Positions 51,678-61,873 of a stretch of DNA of 64,000 nt are shown in pieces. Made by a program: the position numbers and the translations under genes. The notes below the pieces were generated by a model that worked only from the letters and a program-made list of their open reading frames with translations, made no database searches and was not told the DNA's origin. How positions within the stretch are numbered: the first letter of the stretch is position 1; each line of letters begins with the position of its first letter. This stretch comes from Actinoplanes solisilvae (GTDB lineage: Bacteria; Actinomycetota; Actinomycetes; Mycobacteriales; Micromonosporaceae), in assembly GCF_003999975.1 (NCBI RefSeq), contig NZ_RJAC01000019.1:1-64000 (forward strand). Reading direction: 5' to 3'.

Positions 51678-52397
51678 ATGGAACCTGTGCGTGGGGCCGT
51701 GGCCTCGGTCAGCCGCAACGACGTCTACTCGTTCACCAAGCCGGTGCGCGACGAGATCGTCCTGGTGGCGGGGCTCGGGGTCGAGGGCGACTCGCACGCG
51801 GGGGTGCACGTGCGGCATCAGGGCCGGGTGCGGGCTGACCCGACGCAGCCCAACCTGCGGCAGGTGCACCTGATCCACGAGGAGCTGTTCGCCGAGGTGG
51901 CGGCCAAGGGCTACGAGGTGCGGCCGGGCAACCTGGGTGAGAACGTGACGACCCGCGGGCTCGACCTGCTGGGCCTGCCGGTGGGCACGATCCTGCGGTT
52001 CGGCCCGGCCGCCGAGCCCGTGCCGGACGATCCTGGGTCCGACGACGCGCTCGCGGGGGTGCTGCGGGCGGCTGAGGCGGCGACGCTGGACGAGAGCACG
52101 GCTCGGGCTGCGCGGGCGGTGCGGGCCGCGGCGGGGCGGGAGGCTGCCGCTGAGCGGGCACGGGGAGTGGATTCGCGGGCCGCGCTGGTGGTGGCGGGGC
52201 TTCGGAACCCGTGTGCGCAGATCAACGGGTTCCGGCCGGGGCTGCTCAAGGAAGTGATCGGGCAGGACGAGAACGGTGACGTCGTGCGCAAGGGTGGGGT
52301 CATGGCGGTCGTCCTGCGAGGCGGCGTGGTCCGGCCCGGCGACGTGATCACCGCCGAGCTGCCACCGGAGCCTCATGCGCCGCTGGAACGGGTGTGA
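51678..52397 (+). CDS. MOSC domain-containing protein
   Basis: Encodes 239 aa. MOSC fold: GLGVEGDSHAG, VRPGNLGENVTTRGLDLLGLPVGT and the Cys-containing GLRNPCAQINGF; such domains carry sulfur or act in N-hydroxylated compound reduction with molybdenum cofactor. An Ala/Arg/Asp-rich insert of ~55 residues separates the core strands (about 115-170), larger than usual. The ATG at 51678 was chosen by similarity to family N-termini (VASVSRNDVYSFTK). The stop context GGGTGTGACGGGGC recurs 47 bp downstream. Confidence 0.9.
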   Translation: MEPVRGAVASVSRNDVYSFTKPVRDEIVLVAGLGVEGDSHAGVHVRHQGRVRADPTQPNLRQVHLIHEELFAEVAAKGYEVRPGNLGENVTTRGLDLLGLPVGTILRFGPAAEPVPDDPGSDDALAGVLRAAEAATLDESTARAARAVRAAAGREAAAERARGVDSRAALVVAGLRNPCAQINGFRPGLLKEVIGQDENGDVVRKGGVMAVVLRGGVVRPGDVITAELPPEPHAPLERV

Positions 52398-52528
52398 CGG
52401 GGCGGGAGCGCGGAGGGGTGGGCGGGCTGCTTGAGCGGGTGTGAGTGGGCCGTCCGCGCGGGCGTGGGACGATAGAACTCACCGGCGGGCTCGCCGGCCT
52501 CTCGCAGATCGCTAAAGAACGGAAGACC

Positions 52529-54409
<1,881 letters not shown>

Positions 54410-54491
54410 AGCGGTTTGGGTTTCTGGACCCTCGGGAACTCTGGGGCTCGACGGACGCAACACATGCTCCACCCCCGAGGAGGAACCCCCA

Positions 54492-54767
54492 ATGACGGTT
54501 ACCGGCATCATCACCGCGATCATCGTCGGTCTCATCATCGGCGCCCTGGGCCGCCTGGTCGTACCCGGCAAGCAGAACATCCCGATCTGGCTGACCCTGG
54601 TCATCGGTGTCGTGGCCGCGCTGCTGGGCACGGTCCTGGCCCGCGCGACCGGTGTTGCCGACACCAAGGGCTTCGACTGGATCGAGTTCCTGTTCCAGAT
54701 CGTCCTGGCCGCCATCGGTGTGGCTCTGGTGGCCGGCTACGGCAGCCGTCGTCGCATCACCCGATAA
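54492..54767 (+). CDS. GlsB/YeaQ/YmgE family membrane protein
   Basis: Encodes 91 aa with three hydrophobic helices: IITAIIVGLIIGALGRLVVPG, WLTLVIGVVAALLGTVLA and FLFQIVLAAIGVALVAGYG. This is the transglycosylase-associated/general stress protein family of unknown function. The start has a strong GAGGAGGA Shine-Dalgarno, unlike most genes here. Followed by a perfect hairpin terminator. Confidence 0.93.
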   Translation: MTVTGIITAIIVGLIIGALGRLVVPGKQNIPIWLTLVIGVVAALLGTVLARATGVADTKGFDWIEFLFQIVLAAIGVALVAGYGSRRRITR

Positions 54768-54779
54768 CTGAACGACGAC

Positions 54780-54810
54780 GAAGCGCCGGACCGATGCGGT
54801 CCGGCGCTTC
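54780..54810 (+). terminator. Terminator after the GlsB-type gene
   Basis: GAAGCGCCGGACC / GGTCCGGCGCTTC, a perfect 13-bp stem with a GATGC loop, 13 bases after the stop. Confidence 0.8.
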
Positions 54811-54893
54811 GTTCGTGCGCGGCGGGAAATCAGCGGTTTCGGGTCAGCGGCGCGCGTTCGGCGACATCAATGTTCCTCGGAGGCGCCGGGCTT

Positions 54894-55556
54894 CTACCCG
54901 CGGGCGATCTCGTCGAGGATCGCGGCCAGCTCGGCCGGGCGGGACAGGAAGGGTGAGTGGCTGGTGGCCATGCGGCGTACGTCCTTGGCCCGGGTGGCCA
55001 GCCGCTCCTGCAGGTCGACCGGGAATTTCGCGTCCTCTGTGGTCACGATGTAGGTCGATGGCACGTCGTGCCATGCGGCTGCCGTGGTGCGGTCGGCCCA
55101 CGGCTGCACACGCTGGTCGACCAGGCGGCTGACGGCCAGCTCGCCGATCGGGGCGGGAACGTCGGCGTAGAGCTGGGCGCGCGGATCGTCACCGATCGGG
55201 AACAGGCCCTCGGCCGACTCCGGGTCCGGCATGCCGTGGATCGAGAACATCGACTCGTCGACGTCGGGAACGTAGGCGGCCAGATAGACCAGGTGCCGCA
55301 CGTTCGGCAGGCCGGCCGCGCCCTCGGTGACCGGGATGCCGCCGTAGGAGTGGCCCAGCACGACGGCCGGCCCGTCCACCGCCTCGATGGCTGCGCGGAC
55401 CGCCGCCGCGTCCTCGCGCAGGCCGCCGCGCGGGTCGGGGCCGGTGGTCGGCAACTTCACCGCGAGGCTCGGGTGGCCGAGCGCATCGAGCTCACCGCGC
55501 AACAGGTCGTAGGTCGACGGCAGGTGCCATGCGCCGGGCACGAGAACGAAGTTCAT
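54894..55556 (-). CDS. Alpha/beta hydrolase (esterase-like)
   Basis: Encodes 220 aa. FVLVPGAWHLPSTYDLL at the start is typical of small plant-HNL/esterase-like hydrolases; the nucleophile elbow is VLGHSYGGIP, and SHSPFLSRP carries the catalytic His. Substrate unknown. The ATG at 55556 has GGAAG upstream. Divergent from a TetR regulator across a palindromic operator, so it is very likely the regulator's target and perhaps degrades its inducer. Confidence 0.92.
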   Translation of the reverse strand: MNFVLVPGAWHLPSTYDLLRGELDALGHPSLAVKLPTTGPDPRGGLREDAAAVRAAIEAVDGPAVVLGHSYGGIPVTEGAAGLPNVRHLVYLAAYVPDVDESMFSIHGMPDPESAEGLFPIGDDPRAQLYADVPAPIGELAVSRLVDQRVQPWADRTTAAAWHDVPSTYIVTTEDAKFPVDLQERLATRAKDVRRMATSHSPFLSRPAELAAILDEIARG

Positions 55557-55580
55557 GAGGGGCTTCCTTCAAATCAGACA

Positions 55581-55607
55581 CTTACTCGGACAGTCTGTCC
55601 GAATAAG
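55581..55607. promoter_or_regulatory. TetR-type operator palindrome
   Basis: CTTACTCGGACAG-T-CTGTCCGAATAAG: 13-bp arms with one mismatch around a central T. It lies between the two divergent genes, 25 bp from the hydrolase ATG and 28 bp from the tetR ATG, and upstream of the tetR -10. It could repress both. Confidence 0.85.
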
Positions 55608-55622
55608 CGTAGGGCAGCCGTC

Positions 55623-55628
55623 TAAAAT
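55623..55628 (+). promoter_or_regulatory. -10 box of leaderless tetR gene
   Basis: TAAAAT followed by 6 nt and the ATG at 55635; a strong match in this GC-rich context. The operator lies where the -35 would be. Confidence 0.65.
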
Positions 55629-55634
55629 TCCGCC

Positions 55635-56270
55635 ATGCCTTCTGTCACTCGCCGGCTTGCGGCCGGAGCGAAACGCCGGGCCGACGTCGACGCCAAGATC
55701 ATCGAGGCGACCGAACGGCTGCTGGCCGAGGGCGCGAGCTTCACCGAGCTGAGCATGCAGCGGCTCGCCGCCGAGGCGGGCGTCGCCCGATCGACGATGT
55801 ATCTGCACTTCCGCGACAAGACCGAGCTGCTGCTGCGCCTGATCGACACCCTCGCTGCCGGGGCGCTCGACCTGATCAGGGAAGGGCCGCCCACCGAAGG
55901 GCTCGCGGGCATGACCGCCGCCATGGTGCGCGACATGGCCTACTACCGGCAGCGGCGGCACCTGCTGGCCGCGGTGCTCGAGGTGACCGCGTACGACCCG
56001 GTGGCGCGCGACGTCTGGGACGGCGAGCTGCGACGCTTCGTCGAGCAGGGCGAGGAGTGGCTGCTCGCCGAGCAGAAGGCCGGTCGTACCGCCGCCGGTC
56101 TCGACCCGGCCACAGCAGCGCGGGTCATCGTGTGGGGCGGCTTTCAGGTGATCGCCCACCAGGTGCTGGCCGGCGCGCCCGAGCAGGACGAGAGGGTCGC
56201 CCGCGAGCTGGCCCTGTTCGAGTGGCACGGCGCGTTCCGCCGGCCGGACAAGGAACCGGACGACGAATAG
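55635..56270 (+). CDS. TetR family transcriptional regulator
   Basis: Encodes 211 aa. The N-terminal helix-turn-helix reads IIEATERLLAEGASFTELSMQRLAAEAGVARSTMYLHFRDKTELLLRLI (HTH ~ residues 42-65), the rest is a helical ligand-binding domain. It should bind the palindrome at 55581-55607 and control itself and the divergent hydrolase. It ends 6 bp from the convergent PAS sensor gene. Confidence 0.93.
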   Translation: MPSVTRRLAAGAKRRADVDAKIIEATERLLAEGASFTELSMQRLAAEAGVARSTMYLHFRDKTELLLRLIDTLAAGALDLIREGPPTEGLAGMTAAMVRDMAYYRQRRHLLAAVLEVTAYDPVARDVWDGELRRFVEQGEEWLLAEQKAGRTAAGLDPATAARVIVWGGFQVIAHQVLAGAPEQDERVARELALFEWHGAFRRPDKEPDDE

Positions 56271-56276
56271 CGCGGG

Positions 56277-58091
56277 TCAGTAACGGAACTTGTGCTGGGC
56301 GCTGCGCCGGTTGATCCAGGCGGGGAGCTCGTCGAGGTTGTCCCTGCGTGGCCGGCGGTCGATCGCCTCCTGGGCGTCGGTGACGTTGTGCATCGTCACG
56401 ACGAAGCCCTGCACCAGACGATCTTCGCGAAGGTCACGATAGGTGGCCTCGACCAGGGTCTGGCTGTGGTCGGGGCGGCGCAGGGCGCAGAACATCGTGC
56501 CGTCGCCCCCGGCGGCGAACGCCCGGCGGATCTGGCCGCGGTCGTCCGGGTGGACCAGGTCTTCCAGGGTGGCCAGCGGGGAGAGCTGGTCGTCGCCCAT
56601 GAGGTCGTGCAGGGCGGGGCTGGCGTAGCGGATGCGCTGGTCCTCGTCGAGCACGAGCATCAGGTCGGCGGTGTTGCTGATGACGGCGCGCAGATAGAGG
56701 TCGCTGTCGCGGCGGCCGACGGCCTCGACCAGGCTGATGCGGTCGAGGGCGAGCGCGGCCTGTCCGGCGAGGACCTCGAGGGCGTCGTGAGCGGCGGTCA
56801 GGGCCTCGCGGTGCCCGGTCAGCACCAGGGCACCCCCGCTCGGCCGGGCCACAGCCAGAGGTTCGAGCCACAACGGGCAGACGAGCGTCGCCTCCTCGTC
56901 GACGGCGCCGGCCGAAACGCGGGAGCCGGTCGAGCCGATGGCGCCGGGCCAGAAACGGAGACGCTTGAGCCAGCGACCAGCGACGGTGGCAGCGGGCGAG
57001 GGGACTGCGGGCGAGGGGACTGCGGGCGAGGGGACTGCGGGCGAGGGGACTGCGGGCGAGGGGGCCGCGACGATCGTGATCGGAGCCTCCACCCACCAGC
57101 TGCGCGGCCGCGGGCCGGCGGCCGCCGGTGGCAGTTCCAGGGCGGCCAGCTGGCGGTCGTCGGTCGCGAAGACCACCCGGCGGACGGCCTCGGGCGGCAG
57201 CAGAGCCGCCACCCCGGCGCGGACCGCCTCGTCGACGGCCGGGATGTCGGCCGCGGAGACCAGTTCGGCGGTCGCGTGGCGCAGACCCCGCTCGCGGGCC
57301 AGGGCCTGGGCGCTGAGCGTGACCGAGTCGGCCAGGCGGGTGATTGTCAGGGTCAGGGTGATCGCGCCCGCGATGGCGATCGGCACGCCGTCGCGGACGG
57401 TGCCGTCCAGTGCCTCGATCAGCAGGACGACCGGCGGGGTCGCCACCGAGACGCCCAGCAGGGCGGCCCAGTGACCCCGCCACGACGGTGCGCGCGGCGG
57501 CATCGGCTGGGTCAGGCGCACCATCGACGGATGCAGCGCGGCCAGGCCCCAGGCGACGTAGAGGACGCGGAAGCCGGATTCCGAGGCCTCGGACTCGAAC
57601 AGCGGGAAGAGGATGTCGCTGGCGAGCAGGCCGACCGAGCCGGCCAGCAGCAGCATGGCTGAGACGTTGCGGCCGGTCGCGAGGTTGAGCCGCAGCGCCA
57701 CCGCGATGAGCAGCAGCGAGCCGATCACGTCGGAGGCCGAGATGCGGCCGAGGGGTCCGTTGTCGGCGATGATGAAGACCCAGACGACCAGCAGGGCGGC
57801 GCAGGCGAAGGCGAGCAGGTCGATCAGGCGGGCGCGGTCGACGAGCACCGAGCCGCCCTGGGTCAGGCGCAGCAGGGCCAGCGCCACCAGCACGAACATC
57901 GCGAGATAGAAGCCCGTGGCCGCGGACATCTCGTGGAAGGCGTAGAAGACGTCACCGACCGCGAGCGCGGCCACCGCTCCGGCGAGCAGCAGCCAGGGAC
58001 AGACGCGGGCGGGCCGGTGCCATCGCAATCCAACGATGATCGCCGTGCAACTGCCGGCACCCAGGAGTATCCATTCGATCGCCCTTGACAC
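56277..58091 (-). CDS. Multi-pass membrane PAS sensor lacking an output domain
   Basis: Encodes 604 aa. About nine N-terminal transmembrane helices (residues ~7-275), a GAF-like region interrupted by (SPAVP)n repeats, and a C-terminal PAS (DLYLRAVISNTADLMLVLDEDQRIRYASPALHDLMG, then PAC FVVTMHNVTDAQEA). Proteins with this layout in actinobacteria usually go on to GGDEF and EAL domains. This one stops ~35 residues after the PAC motif with a polar tail (NRRSAQHKFRY). It could be a truncated cyclic-di-GMP enzyme or a stand-alone sensor. The GTG at 58091 is the only supported start. The promoter zone to 58231 contains small FCGG-type hairpins but no gene. Confidence 0.85.
   Translation of the reverse strand: MSRAIEWILLGAGSCTAIIVGLRWHRPARVCPWLLLAGAVAALAVGDVFYAFHEMSAATGFYLAMFVLVALALLRLTQGGSVLVDRARLIDLLAFACAALLVVWVFIIADNGPLGRISASDVIGSLLLIAVALRLNLATGRNVSAMLLLAGSVGLLASDILFPLFESEASESGFRVLYVAWGLAALHPSMVRLTQPMPPRAPSWRGHWAALLGVSVATPPVVLLIEALDGTVRDGVPIAIAGAITLTLTITRLADSVTLSAQALARERGLRHATAELVSAADIPAVDEAVRAGVAALLPPEAVRRVVFATDDRQLAALELPPAAAGPRPRSWWVEAPITIVAAPSPAVPSPAVPSPAVPSPAVPSPAATVAGRWLKRLRFWPGAIGSTGSRVSAGAVDEEATLVCPLWLEPLAVARPSGGALVLTGHREALTAAHDALEVLAGQAALALDRISLVEAVGRRDSDLYLRAVISNTADLMLVLDEDQRIRYASPALHDLMGDDQLSPLATLEDLVHPDDRGQIRRAFAAGGDGTMFCALRRPDHSQTLVEATYRDLREDRLVQGFVVTMHNVTDAQEAIDRRPRRDNLDELPAWINRRSAQHKFRY
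56996..57061. repeat. 15-bp in-frame tandem repeat (about 4.5 copies) in the PAS sensor gene
   Basis: GAGGGGACTGCGGGC is repeated without mismatch four times with a fifth partial copy, encoding PSPAV units on the minus strand. Perfect identity implies recent expansion. Confidence 0.92.
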
Positions 58092-58231
58092 GTCCTACTT
58101 AGTACCAGGGTGGTTGCTGTCTGTCCACGACGTCCTATACGCAACGCAACTGCGTACCTAAAACGCTCGTCATTACCGTCTGCGACCGCGTTTCGGCGCC
58201 GAAAGTTTCGGCGGGAAGCCGAAAGGCGAAG

Positions 58232-59101
58232 TCAGTCGAAGACTTCGGCGATCACCTGGCCGGCGCCGAGTACACCGTCCGCGGTCACCGCCTGCCACTT
58301 GCCGTCCGGGGCGTGCCATTCGCGATCGCCGAAACGTACCCGTTCGAGACCGGTTGCCGAGGCGTGCGCCACCAGCCAATGCGCGTAGCGCCAGCCCGAA
58401 TTGGCGTCTTTGACCTGCACCGTGAGGCCGGCGGCCTGTTTCACCGTCGCCGACTCGGGCAGACGCTTGCCCCAGTCGAGCCGCAGACCCTCCATAAGCG
58501 CCGCGGCCGCCGCTGCCCCGCGCAGCGCCGGGGCCCCGCTCACGCTGCACTCCACCGCGCTGGTCGCACGGCCGGTGAGCGCCCGCGCCAGCACCGCGGA
58601 TTCGTCGGCCCACTTCTCGTACGCATTGGGGTAGGCCGACCGCTGCACACGCTGGGCGGCGTCGGTGACCCGCATCTGCTGGTAGTTCTTGACCTTCTTG
58701 AGCGAGGAGTAGAACTTGTCGGCCGCGTACCGCGGGTCCTTGATCTGCTCGAACGTGCCCCAGCCCTGGCTGGGCCGCTGCTGGAAGAGCCCGACCGAGT
58801 CGCGGTCGCCGTTGTCGAGGTTCTCCAGCTTGGACTCCTGGAAGGCGGTGGCCAGCGCGATCACCACGGCTCGCTCGGGCATGCCCTTGCGCAGGCCCAC
58901 GGCCGTGATCGTGGCGGCGTTGGCCATCTGCACGTAGTCGAGCGTCACCTCGCCGTCGGCCCGCACCGTGCACTCCGGACCGATCTGGGGCAGCTTGATG
59001 CCGCCGGAGAAGGTCTTGATGACGGCGAACACGCCCAGCGCACCGAGAAGCGCGACAATCGCGACTGCCACGACCGGTGTCTTGCGCACCCACACCCCCA
59101 T
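58232..59101 (-). CDS. Membrane-anchored lysozyme-like domain protein
   Basis: Encodes 289 aa. One N-terminal transmembrane anchor (VVAVAIVALLGALGVFAV, residues ~9-26), then an extracytoplasmic domain with VVIALATAFQESKLENL and DRDSVGLFQQRPSQGWGT, the pattern of lytic-transglycosylase-like actinobacterial proteins (catalytic Glu in ESKLE). The C-terminal ~120 residues are unassigned and contain VKDANSGWRYAHW. Automated annotation often mislabels such proteins as heavy-metal transporters. A cell-wall role is inference. The ATG at 59101 is used; a TTG directly before it is possible. Confidence 0.85.
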   Translation of the reverse strand: MGVWVRKTPVVAVAIVALLGALGVFAVIKTFSGGIKLPQIGPECTVRADGEVTLDYVQMANAATITAVGLRKGMPERAVVIALATAFQESKLENLDNGDRDSVGLFQQRPSQGWGTFEQIKDPRYAADKFYSSLKKVKNYQQMRVTDAAQRVQRSAYPNAYEKWADESAVLARALTGRATSAVECSVSGAPALRGAAAAAALMEGLRLDWGKRLPESATVKQAAGLTVQVKDANSGWRYAHWLVAHASATGLERVRFGDREWHAPDGKWQAVTADGVLGAGQVIAEVFD

Positions 59102-59152
59102 CAAGTCTTCGTTCAGTCGACAAGAGTAGACAACGAAGTCACCCCTGACGGG

Positions 59153-59938
59153 TCACCCGCGTGTCGCCGGTGCGGCGGGAACCCAGGCGGCGGGCCGCTT
59201 CTCGCGGAAGGCGGCGACTCCTTCGCGCCCCTCGGCGGAACGGAAATACCCGGCCGAACGCGACGACAGTTCGGCCAGCTCGGCGCGGATGGGGCCGGAG
59301 GGCGTACGCCGCAGCAGTTGTTTGGTGCCGGCCAGCGCGAGCGGTCCGCCCAGCACGAGGCTCTCGCAGTAGCCGCGGACCTTGCCGTCGAGTTCCTCGG
59401 CGGTCACGGCCGCGGTGACGAGCCCGATCTCGGCCGCGCGCACGCCGTCGAAGACGTCGCCGGTGAGATAGAGCTCGGCGGCCGCGCGGGGCGCCAGCCG
59501 GGGCAGCACGGTCGCGCTGATCACGGCCGGGATGACGCCGAGGCGCACCTCGGAGAAGGCGAACGTGGCCTCGCGCGTGCAGACCGCGATGTCGGCCGCC
59601 GCGATCAGGCCGAGACCGCCGGCGCGGGCCGGGCCGGCGACGCGTGCGACGATCGGCTTGGGGAACTCCCACAGCGCGGCGAGCACGTCGGCGATCATCT
59701 CGGCGGGGACGCGGCCGGACGCGCGGGCCTCGGCGGTCTCCTTGAGGTCGGCGCCCGAGCAGAAGACCGGACCGGTGTGCGAGAGCACGACAGCTCGTAC
59801 GTCGTTGTCGGTCAGAGCCTCGCCGAGCGCGTCGAGCAGCTCGCGCATGAGCGGGGTGGAGAGGGCGTTGCGGTTCGCCGGGGAATCCAGGGTCAGGGTG
59901 GTCAACCCGGCGTCGGTGACGGAACGGACCAGAGCCAT
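59153..59938 (-). CDS. Enoyl-CoA hydratase/isomerase family protein
   Basis: Encodes 261 aa with the crotonase fold: LDSPANRNALST, oxyanion hole CSGADLKE and AGPARAGGLGLIAAADI, and catalytic Glu in FSEVRLGVIPA. The second catalytic Glu position is Pro/Ala-like (VIPAVISATV), as in hydratases with one Glu or in isomerases, so the exact reaction is open. The ATG at 59938 has TAAGGT 8 nt upstream. Divergent from hemW. Confidence 0.92.
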   Translation of the reverse strand: MALVRSVTDAGLTTLTLDSPANRNALSTPLMRELLDALGEALTDNDVRAVVLSHTGPVFCSGADLKETAEARASGRVPAEMIADVLAALWEFPKPIVARVAGPARAGGLGLIAAADIAVCTREATFAFSEVRLGVIPAVISATVLPRLAPRAAAELYLTGDVFDGVRAAEIGLVTAAVTAEELDGKVRGYCESLVLGGPLALAGTKQLLRRTPSGPIRAELAELSSRSAGYFRSAEGREGVAAFREKRPAAWVPAAPATRG

Positions 59939-59981
59939 GGCACGGAACCTTAGCGCCACGGCATGCGTGCACACTTGACGG

Positions 59982-61184
59982 ATGGCCGGCGCACTCCCCG
60001 AAGGTGAACCCGTTCCCAGCGACGGGTCCCTCCCCCCTCAGGCGACGGCTCACGTCGGAAAAGACGGATTTGCCGTTTACGTGCATGTGCCGTTCTGCGC
60101 GAGCCGCTGCGGTTACTGCGACTTCAACACCTACACGGCGAGCGAGCTCGGCGGCGGTGTCAGCCGCGAGACGTACGCCGACACCGTCCTACAAGAGCTT
60201 AAGCTCGCCAAGCAACGCATAAATCCGGAAAAAGTCGACACGGTGTTCTTCGGGGGCGGCACACCGACCCTGCTGGGCGCGGACGACCTCGGTCGCATTC
60301 TCGAGGGCATCGACGACGCGTGGGGCCTGGCCCCGGGCGCCGAGATCACCACCGAAGCGAATCCCGAGTCGGTCGACCCCGCCTATTTACGCCGTCTCCG
60401 CCGGCACGGCTTCAACCGCATCTCGCTCGGCATGCAGTCGGCCGCCCCGGCCGTGCTGCGCATCCTCGATCGCAAACACACCGCGGGCCGCGCGCCGCAG
60501 GCCGCCACCGAGGCCCGCGAGGCCGGTTTCGACCACGTCAACCTCGATCTGATCTACGGCACGCCGGGGGAGACCGCCGACGACTTCGCCGAGTCGCTGC
60601 GCGCGGTGGTCGGCGCCGGTGTCGACCACGTCAGCGCGTACGCCCTGATCGTCGAGGACGGCACCCGCATGGCCGCCCGCATGAGGCGCGGCGAGATCCC
60701 GTTCCCGTCCGACGACGTCGCCGCCGACCGTTACCTGGCGGCCGAGGCGGCGCTGAGCGGGGCCGGCTTCGGGTGGTACGAGGTGTCGAACTGGGCGACC
60801 TCGGAGGACGCCCGCTGCCGGCACAACCTGCTCTACTGGACCGGCGCCGACTGGTGGGGCCTCGGGCCGGGCGCGCACAGCCACGTCGGCGGGGTGCGCT
60901 GGTGGAACGTCAAGCATCCGGCGGCGTACGCGGGACGGCTCTTGGAAGGTGTTTCGCCGGGTCAGGGCCGCGAACTGCTCAGCGACGAGGACCGCCACGT
61001 CGAGGACGTGATGTTGCGCGTGCGGCTGCGCGACGGCATCGCGCTCGACCGCGTCGACCAGGTGGGCGCCAAGCAAGCGCTGGCGAACGGGCTGCTCGAC
61101 CCGGGGGCGTACGAGAGTGGTCGTCTCGTTCTCACCCTGCGTGGCCGCCTCCTGGCCGACGCGGTCATCCGCGACGTGGTCTGA
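59982..61184 (+). CDS. hemW: HemW-type radical SAM protein
   Basis: Encodes 400 aa. The radical SAM cluster is VPFCASRCGYCDFNTYT (CX3CX2C plus F), and TVFFGGGTPTLL, LGMQSAAPAVLRILDRKH and CRHNLLYWTGADWWGLGPGAHS are the HemW/CPDH signatures. HemW binds heme and delivers it; the oxygen-independent coproporphyrinogen oxidase HemN has an extra cysteine (CX3CX2CXC), absent here. In mycobacteria the same gene lies between lepA and hrcA. The ATG at 59982 has CACACT 6 nt upstream. Confidence 0.95.
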   Translation: MAGALPEGEPVPSDGSLPPQATAHVGKDGFAVYVHVPFCASRCGYCDFNTYTASELGGGVSRETYADTVLQELKLAKQRINPEKVDTVFFGGGTPTLLGADDLGRILEGIDDAWGLAPGAEITTEANPESVDPAYLRRLRRHGFNRISLGMQSAAPAVLRILDRKHTAGRAPQAATEAREAGFDHVNLDLIYGTPGETADDFAESLRAVVGAGVDHVSAYALIVEDGTRMAARMRRGEIPFPSDDVAADRYLAAEAALSGAGFGWYEVSNWATSEDARCRHNLLYWTGADWWGLGPGAHSHVGGVRWWNVKHPAAYAGRLLEGVSPGQGRELLSDEDRHVEDVMLRVRLRDGIALDRVDQVGAKQALANGLLDPGAYESGRLVLTLRGRLLADAVIRDVV

Positions 61185-61186
61185 CG

Positions 61187-61705
61187 CTACTTGATCAAAT
61201 TGACGGTCATCGGGTAGTTGTACGGCTCGTTGTTGCTGGCCTTCACCCCGGCGACGATGCCGAAGATGATCGCGACGAGCGTGGCGATCGGGATGATGAC
61301 CAGGCCGATCCCGATGCAGACGGTGGCCCAGCCGATCAAGCCGACGACCGCCCAGACGATCTGGAAGTTCAGGGCCTTGATCGACTCGGCGCGCACCGCG
61401 GGCGACTGGGGGCCCTTGGCGAGCAGCGCGATCAACGGCGGGACCCAGCCGGCCAGACCGCCGCCGACGAGGGCGCCGACCGCGCCGCCGAAGTGGGCGA
61501 TCAGCACCCAGGTCTTGTCGTCCTGGGAGGGCCCGGGGCGGTAGCCGGGAGGCGGCCCCTGATAGCCGTAGCCTGGGGAACCTTTGTAGGGCGGCGGCGG
61601 AGGCGGTGCCGATCCGGGGGCCGGGTCGTTAGGCGCATAAGGGTCGAACGGCCGGGTCGGGTCGTTCGGGTCTGGATCACCGGGCGGGCGCGGCGGTTCA
61701 GTCAT
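61187..61705 (-). CDS. DUF4870 domain protein with proline-rich N-terminus
   Basis: Encodes 172 aa. The first ~60 residues are Pro/Tyr/Gly-rich (PYAPNDPAPGSAPPPPPPYKG). The rest is a DUF4870 membrane domain with three to four helices: WVLIAHFGGAVGALVGGGLAG, FQIVWAVVGLIGWATVCIGIGLVIIPIATLVAIIFGIV. Function unknown. Convergent with hemW (2 bp between stops). The ATG at 61705 has a leaderless -10. Confidence 0.9.
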   Translation of the reverse strand: MTEPPRPPGDPDPNDPTRPFDPYAPNDPAPGSAPPPPPPYKGSPGYGYQGPPPGYRPGPSQDDKTWVLIAHFGGAVGALVGGGLAGWVPPLIALLAKGPQSPAVRAESIKALNFQIVWAVVGLIGWATVCIGIGLVIIPIATLVAIIFGIVAGVKASNNEPYNYPMTVNLIK

Positions 61706-61711
61706 GGTTTC

Positions 61712-61717
61712 ACGGTA
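61712..61717 (-). promoter_or_regulatory. -10 box of the leaderless DUF4870 gene
   Basis: TACCGT on the minus strand, 6 nt before the ATG at 61705. Confidence 0.5.
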
Positions 61718-61813
61718 GAGCCGCAGTTCAACGGCGGTCGAGAGCGACATGCGATCCGGTCGGTGAATAGACAGTCCCCGCGATCATCGCGCTGCCGCCG
61801 GTGGCGACGTAGA

Positions 61814-61840
61814 CTGGCACTCGGTCAGTAAGAGTGCCAG
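61814..61840. promoter_or_regulatory. CIRCE operator for HrcA
   Basis: CTGGCACTC-N9-GAGTGCCAG: the perfect CIRCE inverted repeat, with CTGG in place of the usual TTAG outer bases. It lies 33 bp upstream of the hrcA ATG, so HrcA should repress its own hrcA-dnaJ operon and release it on heat stress. Confidence 0.95.
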
Positions 61841-61873
61841 GGAAATTCAAGCGTGCCGGGCGAGGGAGGGGTC

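Noticed and set aside
56996..57061. CRISPR-like array
   Set aside because: Units are contiguous 15-bp copies without spacers inside an open frame; a coding minisatellite, not CRISPR. No other array or cas gene was seen in the window.
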